A stretch of 64,000 nt of DNA from Arthrobacter sp. FW306-2-2C-D06B. Lineage in GTDB: Bacteria; Actinomycetota; Actinomycetes; Actinomycetales; Micrococcaceae. The notes under the pieces are model-generated. The model ran no database searches and was not told the DNA's origin. It was given only the letters and a program-made list of their open reading frames with translations. The stretch covers positions 3,100,001 through 3,164,000 of the forward strand of contig NZ_CP084560.1 in assembly GCF_021789175.1 (NCBI RefSeq), read 5' to 3'. This document shows positions 13,930 to 23,378 of the stretch, piece after piece; within the stretch, counting starts at the first letter, position 1; every line of letters starts with the position of its first letter. The position numbers were made by a program, and so were the translations under genes.

Positions 13930-14300
13930 GTTCCCCCCAATGCAGCATGCGCCCAGGCGCTGCGGAAACCTTCAACAGGGTTAAGGCTAGGGGAGGTGCA
14001 ACACCCTGCCAAGTCAATTTGACCCGTTTGTGGATAACCACCGACGAGTAGTCACACTGGATTGAGTTTGGTGCTCTGGGAGAACCTTCTCTTGGCCGGA
14101 TTTTTGCGAGCCTATCGGCGGTACAGCATCCACGAAATCAGAACGAATTCAGCCGACTACTCGAGTGATAGCGGTGATTAAATGCGAGTGTTGACACCCT
14201 GAATGGCCACTCGTAGCGTCAAATAATCAGCCGCGCACCATGGGCCGAAGCAGACCCAGCGCCTTGCTTCACAGCCCTTGGCGCGCTGCGGTTTCAATAA
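13930..14300. other. Divergent intergenic region between cpaF and the deacetylase gene
   Basis: No gene is seen. It holds the ribosome site and presumably the promoter of the tad operon reading left (TTGACT near 14018 with no well-placed -10) and a clear rightward promoter at 14191-14219. There is no tRNA or repeat. Confidence 0.6.
14191..14219 (+). promoter_or_regulatory. Sigma-A-type promoter for the LGFP deacetylase gene
   Basis: TTGACA (14191-14196), a 17-bp spacer and TAGCGT (14214-14219), a good actinobacterial housekeeping promoter. The transcript would start near 14226, which allows any of the candidate starts of the downstream gene. Confidence 0.6.
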
Positions 14301-16652
14301 ATGAATGCCCACGATGAGTACTGGCAACCCCGAATTGTGCAAGCGGATCACACAGGCACTGAAGGTCTCACCAGTCAGGTTGCAGGCGCGACGAACGGAC
14401 TTGGGATGCAAAAAAGGTGGATGGTGGCCTCCCGCCATGGGCGGGGGCTCCCATATGAGGGCCAACAGACCCATCGAAAGACGGCTGCCATGGGGGCGGC
14501 CGTGCTTCTCTTAGCAACGCTCTTCAATGCGACCATTTTGACCCAGCCAGCGCACGCAGCGGGTCCTCTTGTCGTCACGTTGACATTCGATGACGCCAAC
14601 GCTGATCAGGTGGCTGCCGCGAACTATTTGAATTCCAAAGGAATGTTGGGGACATTCTTCCTTCCATCCGGCTACCTCAATGCGACCGATCCTAATGGTG
14701 GTCCGGCCCCTTACATGACGACCGCCCAGGCGCTCGCCCTCCAAACGGCAGGCAATGAGATCGCCGGGCACACCGTCACGCACCCCGACCTTGCCCAGAT
14801 GGACGCGAACGAGGTGGCACGCCAAATATGCAACGACCGCGTCAACCTGACCAACATGGGCTTCCGGGTCACAAACTTCGCTTACCCCTTCGCGTCCGCC
14901 ACTCCCGCCGTTGAGCAACAGGTCGCCAACTGCGGCTACAACAGCGCACGTGGCCTGGGCGATCTTAAAAGCAAAGCTGCCCCAACGCTGACCGACCTGG
15001 CTGAACCGCTCCCCGTTCCTACGGCGGACCTCTTCTTCACCAAGGCGCCCGATGAGGTAGACAACACATGGGCCGTTGCCGACATGCAGGCCGTCGTGAC
15101 CCAGGCAGAGGCTGGCGGCGGATGGGTGCAATTGACTTTCCACCACTTCGACTCGGGTACCGATCCTCTGACTGTCACGACCACCAATTTCCACACTTAC
15201 GTCGATTGGCTGGCGACTGAACAAACGGCGGGCAGGATCGTCGTCAAGACAGTGCGCCAGGTCATGGCGGCCCAGTTCCCTGACCCAAGCAACTCCGCAC
15301 TGGACGTGGACAAGCCGCTCGTCAATGGACCGGCTGCACCTCCTCCGATCACTACCGGAAACCTCATCCAGAACCCGAGCCTGGAAACGGCAGGACCCGT
15401 GGCCACCGGACTCCCGTACTGCTGGGCAGTCGGCGCCTTCGGAACCAACACCCACGCTTTCACCAGTGTGTCTCCCGGGCACACAGGATCTGTCGCCGAA
15501 CAACTGGTGATGACGGCCCGGGTTGACGGCGACGCCAAGCTGCTGCCGACCCTGGACCTGGGACAATGCGCCCCGACGGCCATTCCCGGTCACAGCTACC
15601 AAATGTCAGCCTGGTACCACTCGACGCTCCCGACTCAGTTCGAACTCTATTACCGAACCGGCTTGGGGACTTGGAATTACTGGACTGCGAGTCCCACGGT
15701 TCCGGCATCAGCCAACTGGGCCCAGACTGTATGGACCTCACCCCCGGTACCGGCCGGAGCAAGCGCCATCAGCTTGGGCCTGAACCTGGCAGGAATTGGG
15801 ACGCTCGTGACGGATGACTACGAACTCTACGACTTGGGCTCCTTGCCGCCAGCCACGGCCGCGATTGCGGCAAAAGCGGCTGCTGTTCCGGCGATAGGGT
15901 CGGCCACGGGTCTGGTGGTCTGCGGACTCGTAGCAGGCGGGTGCTACCAGCTCTACACCAATGGAGCCATCCTGTGGTCATCCGCAACCGGGGCACACGT
16001 TTCCATGGGCGATATTCGCACTTTGTGGGCAGCTTATGGCTACGAACACGGATACTTCGGTTACCCCACGAGTGATATCGTCTCCGGTCTTGTTGGCGGA
16101 GGCTACTATCAGACCTTCCAAAACGGAGCGATGATTTCGTCCTCGACGACAGGGGCCCACGTCTCCTACGGCGCCATACGCGACAAGTGGGCGCAGTACG
16201 GATTCGAAAACGGAATCCTGGGCTACCCGACGTCGGACCAGGTGGGCGGACTCATCAACGGAGGTGCCTACCAGCTCTTCCAAAACGGCGCCATTCTTTG
16301 GTCGCCGTCAACAGGGGCCCACATTTCCATGGGAGTCATCAGGACGGCGTGGGCAGCGCAGGGTTACGAGCGTGGCTATCTGGGCTACCCGACTAGCGAC
16401 ATCGTCTCCGGACTGATCAACGGCGGAACCTATCAATTGTTCCAGCACGGAGGCGCGATCATTTGGTCTCCAACCACCGGGGCCCAGATCTCATTTGGCG
16501 CTATCAGGGTCGCGTGGGCCTCAACGGGATATGAGCAAGGACGGCTCGGCTACCCGATCAGCAACGAGTACACCATCGCCGGAGTGACCTATCAGAACTA
16601 CCAGCACGGCACTATCACTTGGACTCCTGCCGGCGGAGCCGTAGTCCACTAG
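14301..16652 (+). CDS. Secreted polysaccharide deacetylase with LGFP repeats
   Basis: 783 residues in the longest frame; in-frame ATGs at 14406 or 14421 give a more normal signal peptide (HRKTAAMGAAVLLLATLF... ending AHAA). A NodB-type deacetylase domain (about 88-320) has TFDD (95-98) and the metal motif HTVTH (157-161). A beta-sandwich, carbohydrate-binding-like domain (about 355-515, NLIQNPSLETAG...) is followed by four to five LGFP repeats (each ending GYPTSD or similar) to the C-terminus. It should remove N-acetyl groups from wall or capsular sugar while LGFP repeats hold it to the envelope. A terminator follows. Confidence 0.85.
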   Translation: MNAHDEYWQPRIVQADHTGTEGLTSQVAGATNGLGMQKRWMVASRHGRGLPYEGQQTHRKTAAMGAAVLLLATLFNATILTQPAHAAGPLVVTLTFDDANADQVAAANYLNSKGMLGTFFLPSGYLNATDPNGGPAPYMTTAQALALQTAGNEIAGHTVTHPDLAQMDANEVARQICNDRVNLTNMGFRVTNFAYPFASATPAVEQQVANCGYNSARGLGDLKSKAAPTLTDLAEPLPVPTADLFFTKAPDEVDNTWAVADMQAVVTQAEAGGGWVQLTFHHFDSGTDPLTVTTTNFHTYVDWLATEQTAGRIVVKTVRQVMAAQFPDPSNSALDVDKPLVNGPAAPPPITTGNLIQNPSLETAGPVATGLPYCWAVGAFGTNTHAFTSVSPGHTGSVAEQLVMTARVDGDAKLLPTLDLGQCAPTAIPGHSYQMSAWYHSTLPTQFELYYRTGLGTWNYWTASPTVPASANWAQTVWTSPPVPAGASAISLGLNLAGIGTLVTDDYELYDLGSLPPATAAIAAKAAAVPAIGSATGLVVCGLVAGGCYQLYTNGAILWSSATGAHVSMGDIRTLWAAYGYEHGYFGYPTSDIVSGLVGGGYYQTFQNGAMISSSTTGAHVSYGAIRDKWAQYGFENGILGYPTSDQVGGLINGGAYQLFQNGAILWSPSTGAHISMGVIRTAWAAQGYERGYLGYPTSDIVSGLINGGTYQLFQHGGAIIWSPTTGAQISFGAIRVAWASTGYEQGRLGYPISNEYTIAGVTYQNYQHGTITWTPAGGAVVH

Positions 16653-16701
16653 ATCCGTCACTGTTTTACCAGTATTCGCTACAACTCCGCTGGATAGCCA
16701 G

Positions 16702-16747
16702 AATGCATTGCGGCCGTACTCTCCGAGTGCGGCCGCAATGCATTTTC
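16702..16747 (+). terminator. Intrinsic terminator after the deacetylase gene
   Basis: A perfect 15-bp stem AATGCATTGCGGCCG / CGGCCGCAATGCATT with a 13-nt loop, followed by a short T run (ATTTTCC). It separates the two LGFP genes. Confidence 0.75.
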
Positions 16748-16926
16748 CGCGCCCTTGATAGAACACCAGTAACAGGAGCATCACTAGTTACTTGTGCACC
16801 ACGGGTGGTAAGCTTTCCGACGTCCGCCCCACCACATACGGGGCCGTGTGTGGTCGACGACAAATATCGGCTAGGCAATGCGGCTCCTGATCCCATAGGC
16901 GGCAGGTCACCGCTCTGGAGCACAAA

Positions 16927-19545
16927 TTGAAACTGTCTCGCAACAGCAACCTTCTTAGAAGCCCTTCGGTGAAGTCGGCGCGCCCAGTCCGCACATTCGC
17001 CGCCGTTGCAGCGGCATGCATACTCCTTACCGTGGAGCCCATTGGGTTGGCCGCGGCCAGTCCGACGCCCAGCCCCGCTTCGAATCCCACGCCGGCGGCA
17101 ACATCCCGCCCCAGTTCGAACGGCGCCGTGGGGACTTCTTCAGCCTCCCCAAGCCCTACACCCAGTCCTGCGCCAAGTGTGTCTTCGCCGACACAAGCCT
17201 CACCGAATTCGGAGGCGATGAAAAAGGCCATGCGCGACGCTATTCCAGCCGGCGGCGCGGAAATGGGTCAGCGTTCCCCGCGAGTGATGGCCGACAAGAA
17301 GGTTGGGTTGGGATCGATAGTCGCAGGCTCACGCGCGGTGCCGGAAACCCTCTCCCTGACTGTTCCGCAGGCAACAGATCCCAGCCATTGGCGGCCGTCA
17401 TACGGTATTGCCGGTCAGGATGTCAGCGCCTACCAGGGTGCGGTGGACTGGGCAAGCCAATGGAATCAAGGGTCTCGATTCGCCTATGTGAAGGCCACAG
17501 AAGGCAATTACTACCAAAATGAGAATTTTTCCCAACAGTACGATGGTTCCCGAAGCGTCGGGATGATCCGTGGGTCATATCACTTCGCGATTCCCAATTG
17601 GTCCTCCGGCGCGGATCAGGCGAGGTACTTTGTTGCCAACGGTGGGGGGTGGACTGCTGACGGGTACACGCTACCGCCCGTACTCGACATCGAGTACAAC
17701 CCCTACGAAGGACAGACCATCAACGGTTTTTACTTCGGGAATACCTGTTATGGCATGTCGGCAGGGCAAATGGCATCCTGGGTGGCGGACTTTGGCAATA
17801 CAGTCAAGTCCTTGATCGGACGCTACCCCGTCATCTACAGCACCACGGACTGGTGGACGCGCTGCACCGGGAACGCCGGCGGATTCACGGACTATCCGCT
17901 GTGGATTGCGTCCTACCCCAGTTCTGCAAGCGACTATCCGGGCACCCTACCGGCTAGCTGGTCCCAGTTCAGCTTTTGGCAGTACAGCAGCACCGGACCG
18001 CTCCTGGGCGACTCCAACATCTTCAATGGCGGCATGGACCAGCTACAGGCTTTCGCCAACGGGACCACAGCTGCATCAACCGCGATTCAGGCCTCGGCGG
18101 CGGCAAACCCATCGATTGGTACCGCCGTCGGGCAAGTTGTTTGTGGTCTTACCGGCGGTGGGTGCTATCGCATGTACACCAACGGTGCGATTATCTGGAG
18201 CCCCGGGACCGGAGCACAGCCCAGCCCGTTTGGGCCCGTCCGGGATGCGTGGGCCGGCCAGGGGTACGAAAATGGAATCCTGTCCTACCCCACCAGCGGT
18301 ATCCTCTGCGGTCTGGTGAAGGGAGGTTGCTACCAAGCATATGCGGGCGGGGAGATTTTCTCTTCCCCCGCCACTGGTGCACAGGTCAGCCGCGCAGGAG
18401 CGATTAGGTCGGCTTACCGTAATTCCGGTGCCGAAAACGGGCCGCTTGGCTATCCGACCGGTTCCGAAACCTGTGGCTTGGTCCGAGGAGGCTGTTACCA
18501 GCTCTTCGAGGGAGGAGCCATCATTTGGTCGCCGTCCACCGGCGCCCAATTGAGCCCCTATGGCCCAATACGGACAGCTTGGGCTAACAACAAATTCGAA
18601 ACAGGCGTCCTGGGGTATCCAACCGGCAGTATCGTATGCGGGCTGAGCAACGGCGGTTGTTACCAGGGATTTGAAGGGGGAGCCGTTCTCTACTCTCCTG
18701 CAACGGGAGCGCAGCTGAGCCTTAACGGACCAATCAGGGACGCGTGGGGACAGGTCGGCTACCAATCGGGTTCACTGGGCTACCCCACCGACAACCAGGT
18801 GTGCGCTCCGGCCCTCGACTCTTGCTACCAGAAATACCAGGGTGGCACCGTTACTTGGACCGCGACGATTGGAGCCCGGTATGTCACCGGAGGAATCAAC
18901 ACCGGCTGGCTGGCGTCAGGCGGCGTCTCGGGTCCACTTGGATACCCCACAGGTTCCCCGGTTTGCGGAATAAAGGATAGCGGCTGCTACCAGTCGTTCC
19001 AGAACGGCTACATCCTGTGGACTGCCGCCACGGGCGGACAGGCCAGCGTCAACGGCCCCATTCGCGATGCTTGGCAAAAGAGCGGACTTCAGGACGGACC
19101 CCTCGGATATCCCGCCACCGGAGTTGTCTGCGGGCTTGTCAACGGCGGTTGCTACCAGAATTACCAAGGTGGTGCGATCATTTGGTCCCCCCCCACAGGC
19201 GCCCAACTCAGTCCGACCGGACCAATCCGTACCGCGTGGCAGCAGAAGGGCTTTGAAACCGGCCCCCTAGGCTACCCGACCACAGACGTCGTGTGCGGAA
19301 TCAAGAACGGCGGTTGCTACCAGAACTTCCAAGGTGGCGCGATCGTATGGTCTGCGGCGACGGGCGCACAATTAAGCCTCACCGGACCAATCCGTTCCGC
19401 CTGGCAGGCGCAAGGGTTCGAAACCGGACCGTTGGGCTACCCCACAGGCCCTCAGACCTGCAACACGAATCAAACGTCGTGCAGCCAGACCTTCCAAGGC
19501 GGGAAAGTTAACTGGGATTCGACTCGCGGTACATGGATCGGCTGA
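16927..19545 (+). CDS. Secreted GH25 muramidase with eight LGFP repeats
   Basis: 872 residues, TTG start with GGAG 7 bp upstream. A signal peptide (to about residue 45) precedes a Pro/Ser/Thr-rich linker. The GH25 lysozyme domain (about 160-375) shows GQDVSAYQG (Asp165), LDIE (Asp254 and Glu256, the catalytic pair) and FWQYSS. Then eight LGFP repeats run to the end, nearly all carrying a CGL-x-x-GGCY cysteine pair that can form one disulfide per repeat. The deacetylase next door has the same repeat but mostly without cysteines. Likely role: wall remodelling or competitor lysis, anchored to an envelope glycan. Confidence 0.92.
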   Translation: MKLSRNSNLLRSPSVKSARPVRTFAAVAAACILLTVEPIGLAAASPTPSPASNPTPAATSRPSSNGAVGTSSASPSPTPSPAPSVSSPTQASPNSEAMKKAMRDAIPAGGAEMGQRSPRVMADKKVGLGSIVAGSRAVPETLSLTVPQATDPSHWRPSYGIAGQDVSAYQGAVDWASQWNQGSRFAYVKATEGNYYQNENFSQQYDGSRSVGMIRGSYHFAIPNWSSGADQARYFVANGGGWTADGYTLPPVLDIEYNPYEGQTINGFYFGNTCYGMSAGQMASWVADFGNTVKSLIGRYPVIYSTTDWWTRCTGNAGGFTDYPLWIASYPSSASDYPGTLPASWSQFSFWQYSSTGPLLGDSNIFNGGMDQLQAFANGTTAASTAIQASAAANPSIGTAVGQVVCGLTGGGCYRMYTNGAIIWSPGTGAQPSPFGPVRDAWAGQGYENGILSYPTSGILCGLVKGGCYQAYAGGEIFSSPATGAQVSRAGAIRSAYRNSGAENGPLGYPTGSETCGLVRGGCYQLFEGGAIIWSPSTGAQLSPYGPIRTAWANNKFETGVLGYPTGSIVCGLSNGGCYQGFEGGAVLYSPATGAQLSLNGPIRDAWGQVGYQSGSLGYPTDNQVCAPALDSCYQKYQGGTVTWTATIGARYVTGGINTGWLASGGVSGPLGYPTGSPVCGIKDSGCYQSFQNGYILWTAATGGQASVNGPIRDAWQKSGLQDGPLGYPATGVVCGLVNGGCYQNYQGGAIIWSPPTGAQLSPTGPIRTAWQQKGFETGPLGYPTTDVVCGIKNGGCYQNFQGGAIVWSAATGAQLSLTGPIRSAWQAQGFETGPLGYPTGPQTCNTNQTSCSQTFQGGKVNWDSTRGTWIG

Positions 19546-19583
19546 AAACCAATCAAAGGTGCTGTTGACGGCAGGTCCATGTT

Positions 19584-19614
19584 CGGCTGGGATCCAGGAT
19601 GGGCATCCCAGCCG
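19584..19614. terminator. Hairpin between convergent GH25 and flippase genes
   Basis: A perfect 10-bp stem CGGCTGGGAT / ATCCCAGCCG with an 11-nt loop, without a T run on either side. It probably ends the GH25 transcript. Confidence 0.5.
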
Positions 19615-19722
19615 ATGGTCCACCGCGCCAATCGGAGAACATCGACCGGTTCGCGGCCATGTTGCTAAGACCCAACGTGCTCGCCATCACGACCTGGTCC
19701 ATGAAGGTCAGGGTCGGCGGTT

Positions 19723-21156
19723 TTAGTTTCCTGTAGCGTTGCCGGCTGTTTCTGCGATCAAGGGCGAACGGCGCTTTAGCCATAAAACTGCGCAACCCAC
19801 GACAACAGCCATCGCGATCCCGACCTCGATGAATCCAGCGGGAAGGGTAGCGGGAAGCAGCAACAGCAGTCCCAGCAGGACCACGTGGGCAACAAGGGCC
19901 AAAGCGAAGATTCTCAAAGGCCACGAACCGCGCGTGACTTTACGAATGGCCAGCCAGTAAAACAGACCCAGCACTATGAAGCTCACTGCGTGGATGCACG
20001 CGACCATCCTCAGATCGCCTTTGCTCGCTGGGACTACAGCAGCCGCTGCCGCCAACAACAAAGCCGCAGGTGTGACGTAGGCCATCATCGCCGTCCGATG
20101 AAAGACATACACGACGTTGCTGGAAATAAGGAAGGCGGCATAGCCCAAAGACATCAGGGGCAATATCTGAGCGACAGGGGCGAGCATCTCGGGGTCGCGG
20201 CTCAGCACGATACTTCCGAGGGTTGCGGCAGCCGAGGCGAGCATACCGACGGCGACCGCACTGACCGCTGCCTCTAAGAGGACGTTGCGCAGTCTGGATC
20301 GAAGTTCGCCTTCTCCCGCAGACATGATGCGGGTCGACCATGAATTGTTCAGAGCGTTGAGCACCGTTAAGGGACCGGTAGAGAAAATCAACACGGCGCC
20401 GTACTGGCCCGCCGTCGTCACTCCTGAGGTCGCTGCCAAAAGCAGAACCGGCCCTTGGGTCAACAGCATCAGGGCCCCGGTATGCGGTAACAGCGGCAGG
20501 GCGATCCTTCCGGATTCCCTCACCACACCGTTTACGGACCACGGAGCCTTCGGACGGACGACGACGAAAGCGAACAAGGCCGTCGCGAAGACAGCAAGTG
20601 TGTACGCCAACAGGTAATTAGTGGCCGTCGGGCCTACCACTGTCACGGCGGCCAGGCCCACAAGGTTCGCTACAACGGACGAACCGATACTGAGCAACAC
20701 AAACACCGCCGGGCGGTCCTGTGCGCGAAGCACAGCCTGGCATCCGAGCACGGTCCCCAGAAGTCCGATGGAGACCAATGCGAGGACCATCGTCCAGGGC
20801 ACCGCCCCGGCCCCACCTATGGGAAGGCATGCAATGACCGTGGCTGCCACCAAACCAATGATCATGCAGCCTAGCGCCAAGAAGCCGTACATCGCCAAGG
20901 ATCGTGCCCGGCCATTATTCGTAGCAAACCACCGCTGGGTGATAGCCAGTGGCAGCCCCGCGGAAAGCAGGACCACCACTACTTGAATCGTGACGACGGC
21001 CGTAGACACCAAGCCCCACTGGGTCCCGTCCAGCACCCGGATCGCAAACGGCTGGATGAGGAGGAGTCCAAGTCCTTGGAGGAGGGATCCCACAAGGTAG
21101 AGCAACGCCGAACGGGCTCCGGCAATCGGGGAAGGGGTTCCGCCGTCGTCGTTCAC
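19723..21156 (-). CDS. Polysaccharide flippase (Wzx/MATE-like)
   Basis: About 477 residues from GTG 21156, which follows AGAGGG with 6 bp spacing; the frame is open to 21189 but would overlap the previous gene. There are twelve or more hydrophobic segments (SALLYLVGSLLQGLGLLLIQPFAIRVLDGTQWG at the start). This is the lipopolysaccharide/teichoic type flippase family, which moves lipid-linked sugars across the membrane. It is the last gene of a leftward operon with two glycosyltransferases and a DUF2304 gene. The substrate is unknown. Confidence 0.8.
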   Translation of the reverse strand: MNDDGGTPSPIAGARSALLYLVGSLLQGLGLLLIQPFAIRVLDGTQWGLVSTAVVTIQVVVVLLSAGLPLAITQRWFATNNGRARSLAMYGFLALGCMIIGLVAATVIACLPIGGAGAVPWTMVLALVSIGLLGTVLGCQAVLRAQDRPAVFVLLSIGSSVVANLVGLAAVTVVGPTATNYLLAYTLAVFATALFAFVVVRPKAPWSVNGVVRESGRIALPLLPHTGALMLLTQGPVLLLAATSGVTTAGQYGAVLIFSTGPLTVLNALNNSWSTRIMSAGEGELRSRLRNVLLEAAVSAVAVGMLASAAATLGSIVLSRDPEMLAPVAQILPLMSLGYAAFLISSNVVYVFHRTAMMAYVTPAALLLAAAAAVVPASKGDLRMVACIHAVSFIVLGLFYWLAIRKVTRGSWPLRIFALALVAHVVLLGLLLLLPATLPAGFIEVGIAMAVVVGCAVLWLKRRSPLIAETAGNATGN

Positions 21157-21166
21157 TCCATGCCCT

Positions 21167-22063
21167 CTAAGGTGTGACTGCGTGGGCAAGCAGTTTCTTC
21201 AGTCCGGGCCACATACGCTTTTGGATAACTTTGGGGGCCAGCGTCAGGGCATGCAGTCGCGAGGAGAAATGGGCTTGGGCGGCATTGGCAGCACTTGTCC
21301 AGCCCAACTTCCGGAAGTCACGGACACATTCGTCAAAGAACGCCCGCTCCTCCGCAAAACGGCGGCCGTCCAGTGCACGTACCGAGGAATCCGACTCGCG
21401 GTGGCGGCGGTACTGGAAGCAGACCGTATCTGAAACCATCATTTTGCCACCATCCATGATGATGTCCATTGCCAGGGCAAGATCCTGGACGACGTCGTAC
21501 TGCTGGCGGAAGCTGTGCTTCGTGATCGCAGAAGAACGCCAGGCAACCGAGGGGAAGTAGAGCCAGTCGCCGGTGATCAGGCTCTTGGCGATCGCTTCGC
21601 CCGCGATGACGGCGTCAGCCGCTTCTCCTACTGCACGACGGCGCAGGAAGGCCTTGACCTTGTCGCCAAGTGGCTCGTAGACGACGCCGTCCTCGTCAAT
21701 CACCTCGACGCCGGGCTGGACAATATCCACCTCCGGGTTCTGGAACGCTTTGCGGATGGTGGCGATGTAGTTCGGCAGCATGATGTCGTCAGCGCCCATG
21801 ATCACGGTGTAGTCGTGTTCCAGCAATCCCAAGCACTTACGGTAGTTGCCGTTGGCACCGAGATTCTGCTCGTTGCGCAGGTACCGGACGCGATCATCGG
21901 TTTCCGTCAAAGAATTGAAATAGGCCGGCAGGGAATCGTCCGGGTAACCGTCGTCGACAATGGTCAAGCGGAAATCGCGATCGTCCTGGGCCAGGATTGA
22001 ATCAACGGCTGCCTTCATCATCGCCACGTCACCGTAGTACGGCAGCATTACATCAATGGTCAT
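21167..22063 (-). CDS. Family 2 glycosyltransferase
   Basis: 298 residues of GT-A fold. MTIDVMLPYYGD starts the nucleotide-binding half, VDDG (36-39) binds the sugar nucleotide, and GADD (90-93) is the metal-binding DxD-type motif. It is cytosolic with no membrane segment. It overlaps or adjoins its neighbours in the leftward flippase operon: its ATG is at the stop of the DUF2304 gene. The transferred sugar cannot be told from sequence. Confidence 0.85.
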   Translation of the reverse strand: MTIDVMLPYYGDVAMMKAAVDSILAQDDRDFRLTIVDDGYPDDSLPAYFNSLTETDDRVRYLRNEQNLGANGNYRKCLGLLEHDYTVIMGADDIMLPNYIATIRKAFQNPEVDIVQPGVEVIDEDGVVYEPLGDKVKAFLRRRAVGEAADAVIAGEAIAKSLITGDWLYFPSVAWRSSAITKHSFRQQYDVVQDLALAMDIIMDGGKMMVSDTVCFQYRRHRESDSSVRALDGRRFAEERAFFDECVRDFRKLGWTSAANAAQAHFSSRLHALTLAPKVIQKRMWPGLKKLLAHAVTP

Positions 22064-22479
22064 TAATTTCTTCCCTTGTTGGTAGGCCGCGAGGCCTGAT
22101 CGTCAACGATTGTCGTTGTTTCAGCTTCGGCTGCTCTTTGCTTCGACTGGAGGCTCTCCAGGCCCGAGCGGAGGATGGATACTTCCTCGGCCAAGATCCG
22201 GGTTTCGTCTTCCAGAATGGTCAGCTCACGCGAAACGTGCAGTCCCACTCCCACGAGGAGGACGATTGCAAGAGCGAAGAGCAAGTTGGACGGTACTCGG
22301 ACACCTACAAGCGACGCCGACCAGTCGAGCAACTGCGGGAAGATTCCCAGAACAATGGTCAAGCCCCCCACAACGAGCCAGAGCACCGTGTATTTTTCAC
22401 GTAGTTTCCCGCGTCGAAGCATCTGTAGGACGGCGAGCACCATGACAATGGCAAACACCAGTGTTGAGGCAACGCTCAT
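22063..22479 (-). CDS. DUF2304 membrane protein
   Basis: 138 residues with three membrane segments (SVASTLVFAIVMVLAVLQML, YTVLWLVVGGLTIVLGIFPQLL, NLLFALAIVLLVGVGLHVSRELT) and a C-terminal coiled coil (LEDETRILAEEVSILRSGLESLQ). This is the DUF2304 layout, usually found next to dolichyl-phosphate-type glycosyltransferases. It overlaps the upstream glycosyltransferase by 4 bp, which supports a membrane partner role for that enzyme. The exact activity is unknown. Confidence 0.85.
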   Translation of the reverse strand: MSVASTLVFAIVMVLAVLQMLRRGKLREKYTVLWLVVGGLTIVLGIFPQLLDWSASLVGVRVPSNLLFALAIVLLVGVGLHVSRELTILEDETRILAEEVSILRSGLESLQSKQRAAEAETTTIVDDQASRPTNKGRN

Positions 22480-23252
22480 GATTCAGTACCGCTTTCGCCG
22501 GCAATGGCCCCCAGCTCGGGGGTATGGATTCTATTGACCGAGGGCGTGCGCCGGCGGGCAAGCGCAAAGCACAGGACGAGCCCTGACCGCGCAAGGTAGA
22601 CCGTGGACTTCAACGGGCTGGTACTTGGGGTGCCCGCCTGACGCACCTTCATCTCAACCGGCACCTGGGTGACACGGCATCCCGACTTGACGGCCACAAC
22701 CAGGGAGTCGATGGTGTCCCCAAGGTACTCCGCTGGGAAATGGTCAATGTACTGGTGCAAGGCCCGTTGGTTTGCCGCGCGGAAGCCACTGGTTACATCC
22801 GTCAGCTCAGTGTGCGCGACCCATGAAATCACTTTGGCCAAAACGGACATGGCCCAACGTCGCGGCCCCTTGGCATCGTAGTTCCCCCGGCCGGCAAAAC
22901 GAGCGCCAATCGAGATGTCCGCGGTTTCCAAACCAGCCAGGACCCGATCAATGTCCAACGGATCGTGCTGGCCATCCGAGTCAACTTGGATGACTGCTTT
23001 GTAGCCATGCCGGATCGCGTACTTGAACCCTGTACGCATGGCACCACCGACGCCAAGATTGAAGGGGAGCCGAAGCACGATTGCCCCGGCCTCGTGGGCT
23101 ACCTTCGCGGTTTCATCCTTAGACCCATCGTCAACCACGAGGACATCGTGGGAAACAACGCGTCGGACTTCCCTGATGGTGTTCCCAATGGCTTCCTCCT
23201 CGTTCCATGCAGGCATGATAATGAGGACCTCTGAAGTCGTAGATTTGCCCAT
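22476..23252 (-). CDS. Family 2 glycosyltransferase, polyprenyl-phosphate sugar synthase type
   Basis: 258 residues. IIMPAWNEEEAIGNTIREV opens the fold, VVDDGSKDET (40-48) binds nucleotide, and VDSDGQHDP (90-98) is the metal site, as in dolichyl-phosphate mannose and glucose synthases. A short C-terminal hydrophobic segment (STVYLARSGLVLCFALARRR) may dock at the membrane or the DUF2304 partner. It is the first gene of the leftward operon and is divergent from the DUF6541 gene. Probable product: a polyprenyl-linked hexose used as donor on the outer face by membrane glycosyltransferases nearby. Confidence 0.85.
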   Translation of the reverse strand: MGKSTTSEVLIIMPAWNEEEAIGNTIREVRRVVSHDVLVVDDGSKDETAKVAHEAGAIVLRLPFNLGVGGAMRTGFKYAIRHGYKAVIQVDSDGQHDPLDIDRVLAGLETADISIGARFAGRGNYDAKGPRRWAMSVLAKVISWVAHTELTDVTSGFRAANQRALHQYIDHFPAEYLGDTIDSLVVAVKSGCRVTQVPVEMKVRQAGTPSTSPLKSTVYLARSGLVLCFALARRRTPSVNRIHTPELGAIAGESGTES

Positions 23253-23378
23253 GATGCTCCACTATATCAAGCATCACCCCCCGCTTCGGTCGCCTCGAGT
23301 GGGTCCGGTGGTGCCATCGCCCCCAACAAAACAAGGCATACTTGGAGGGTTGAGTTGGCATTCTGAGGAGTTTTTTTG

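Noticed and set aside
14511..15602. A 363-codon minus-strand frame inside the deacetylase gene
   Set aside because: It lies antisense to the NodB and carbohydrate-binding domains, whose motifs are intact on the plus strand.
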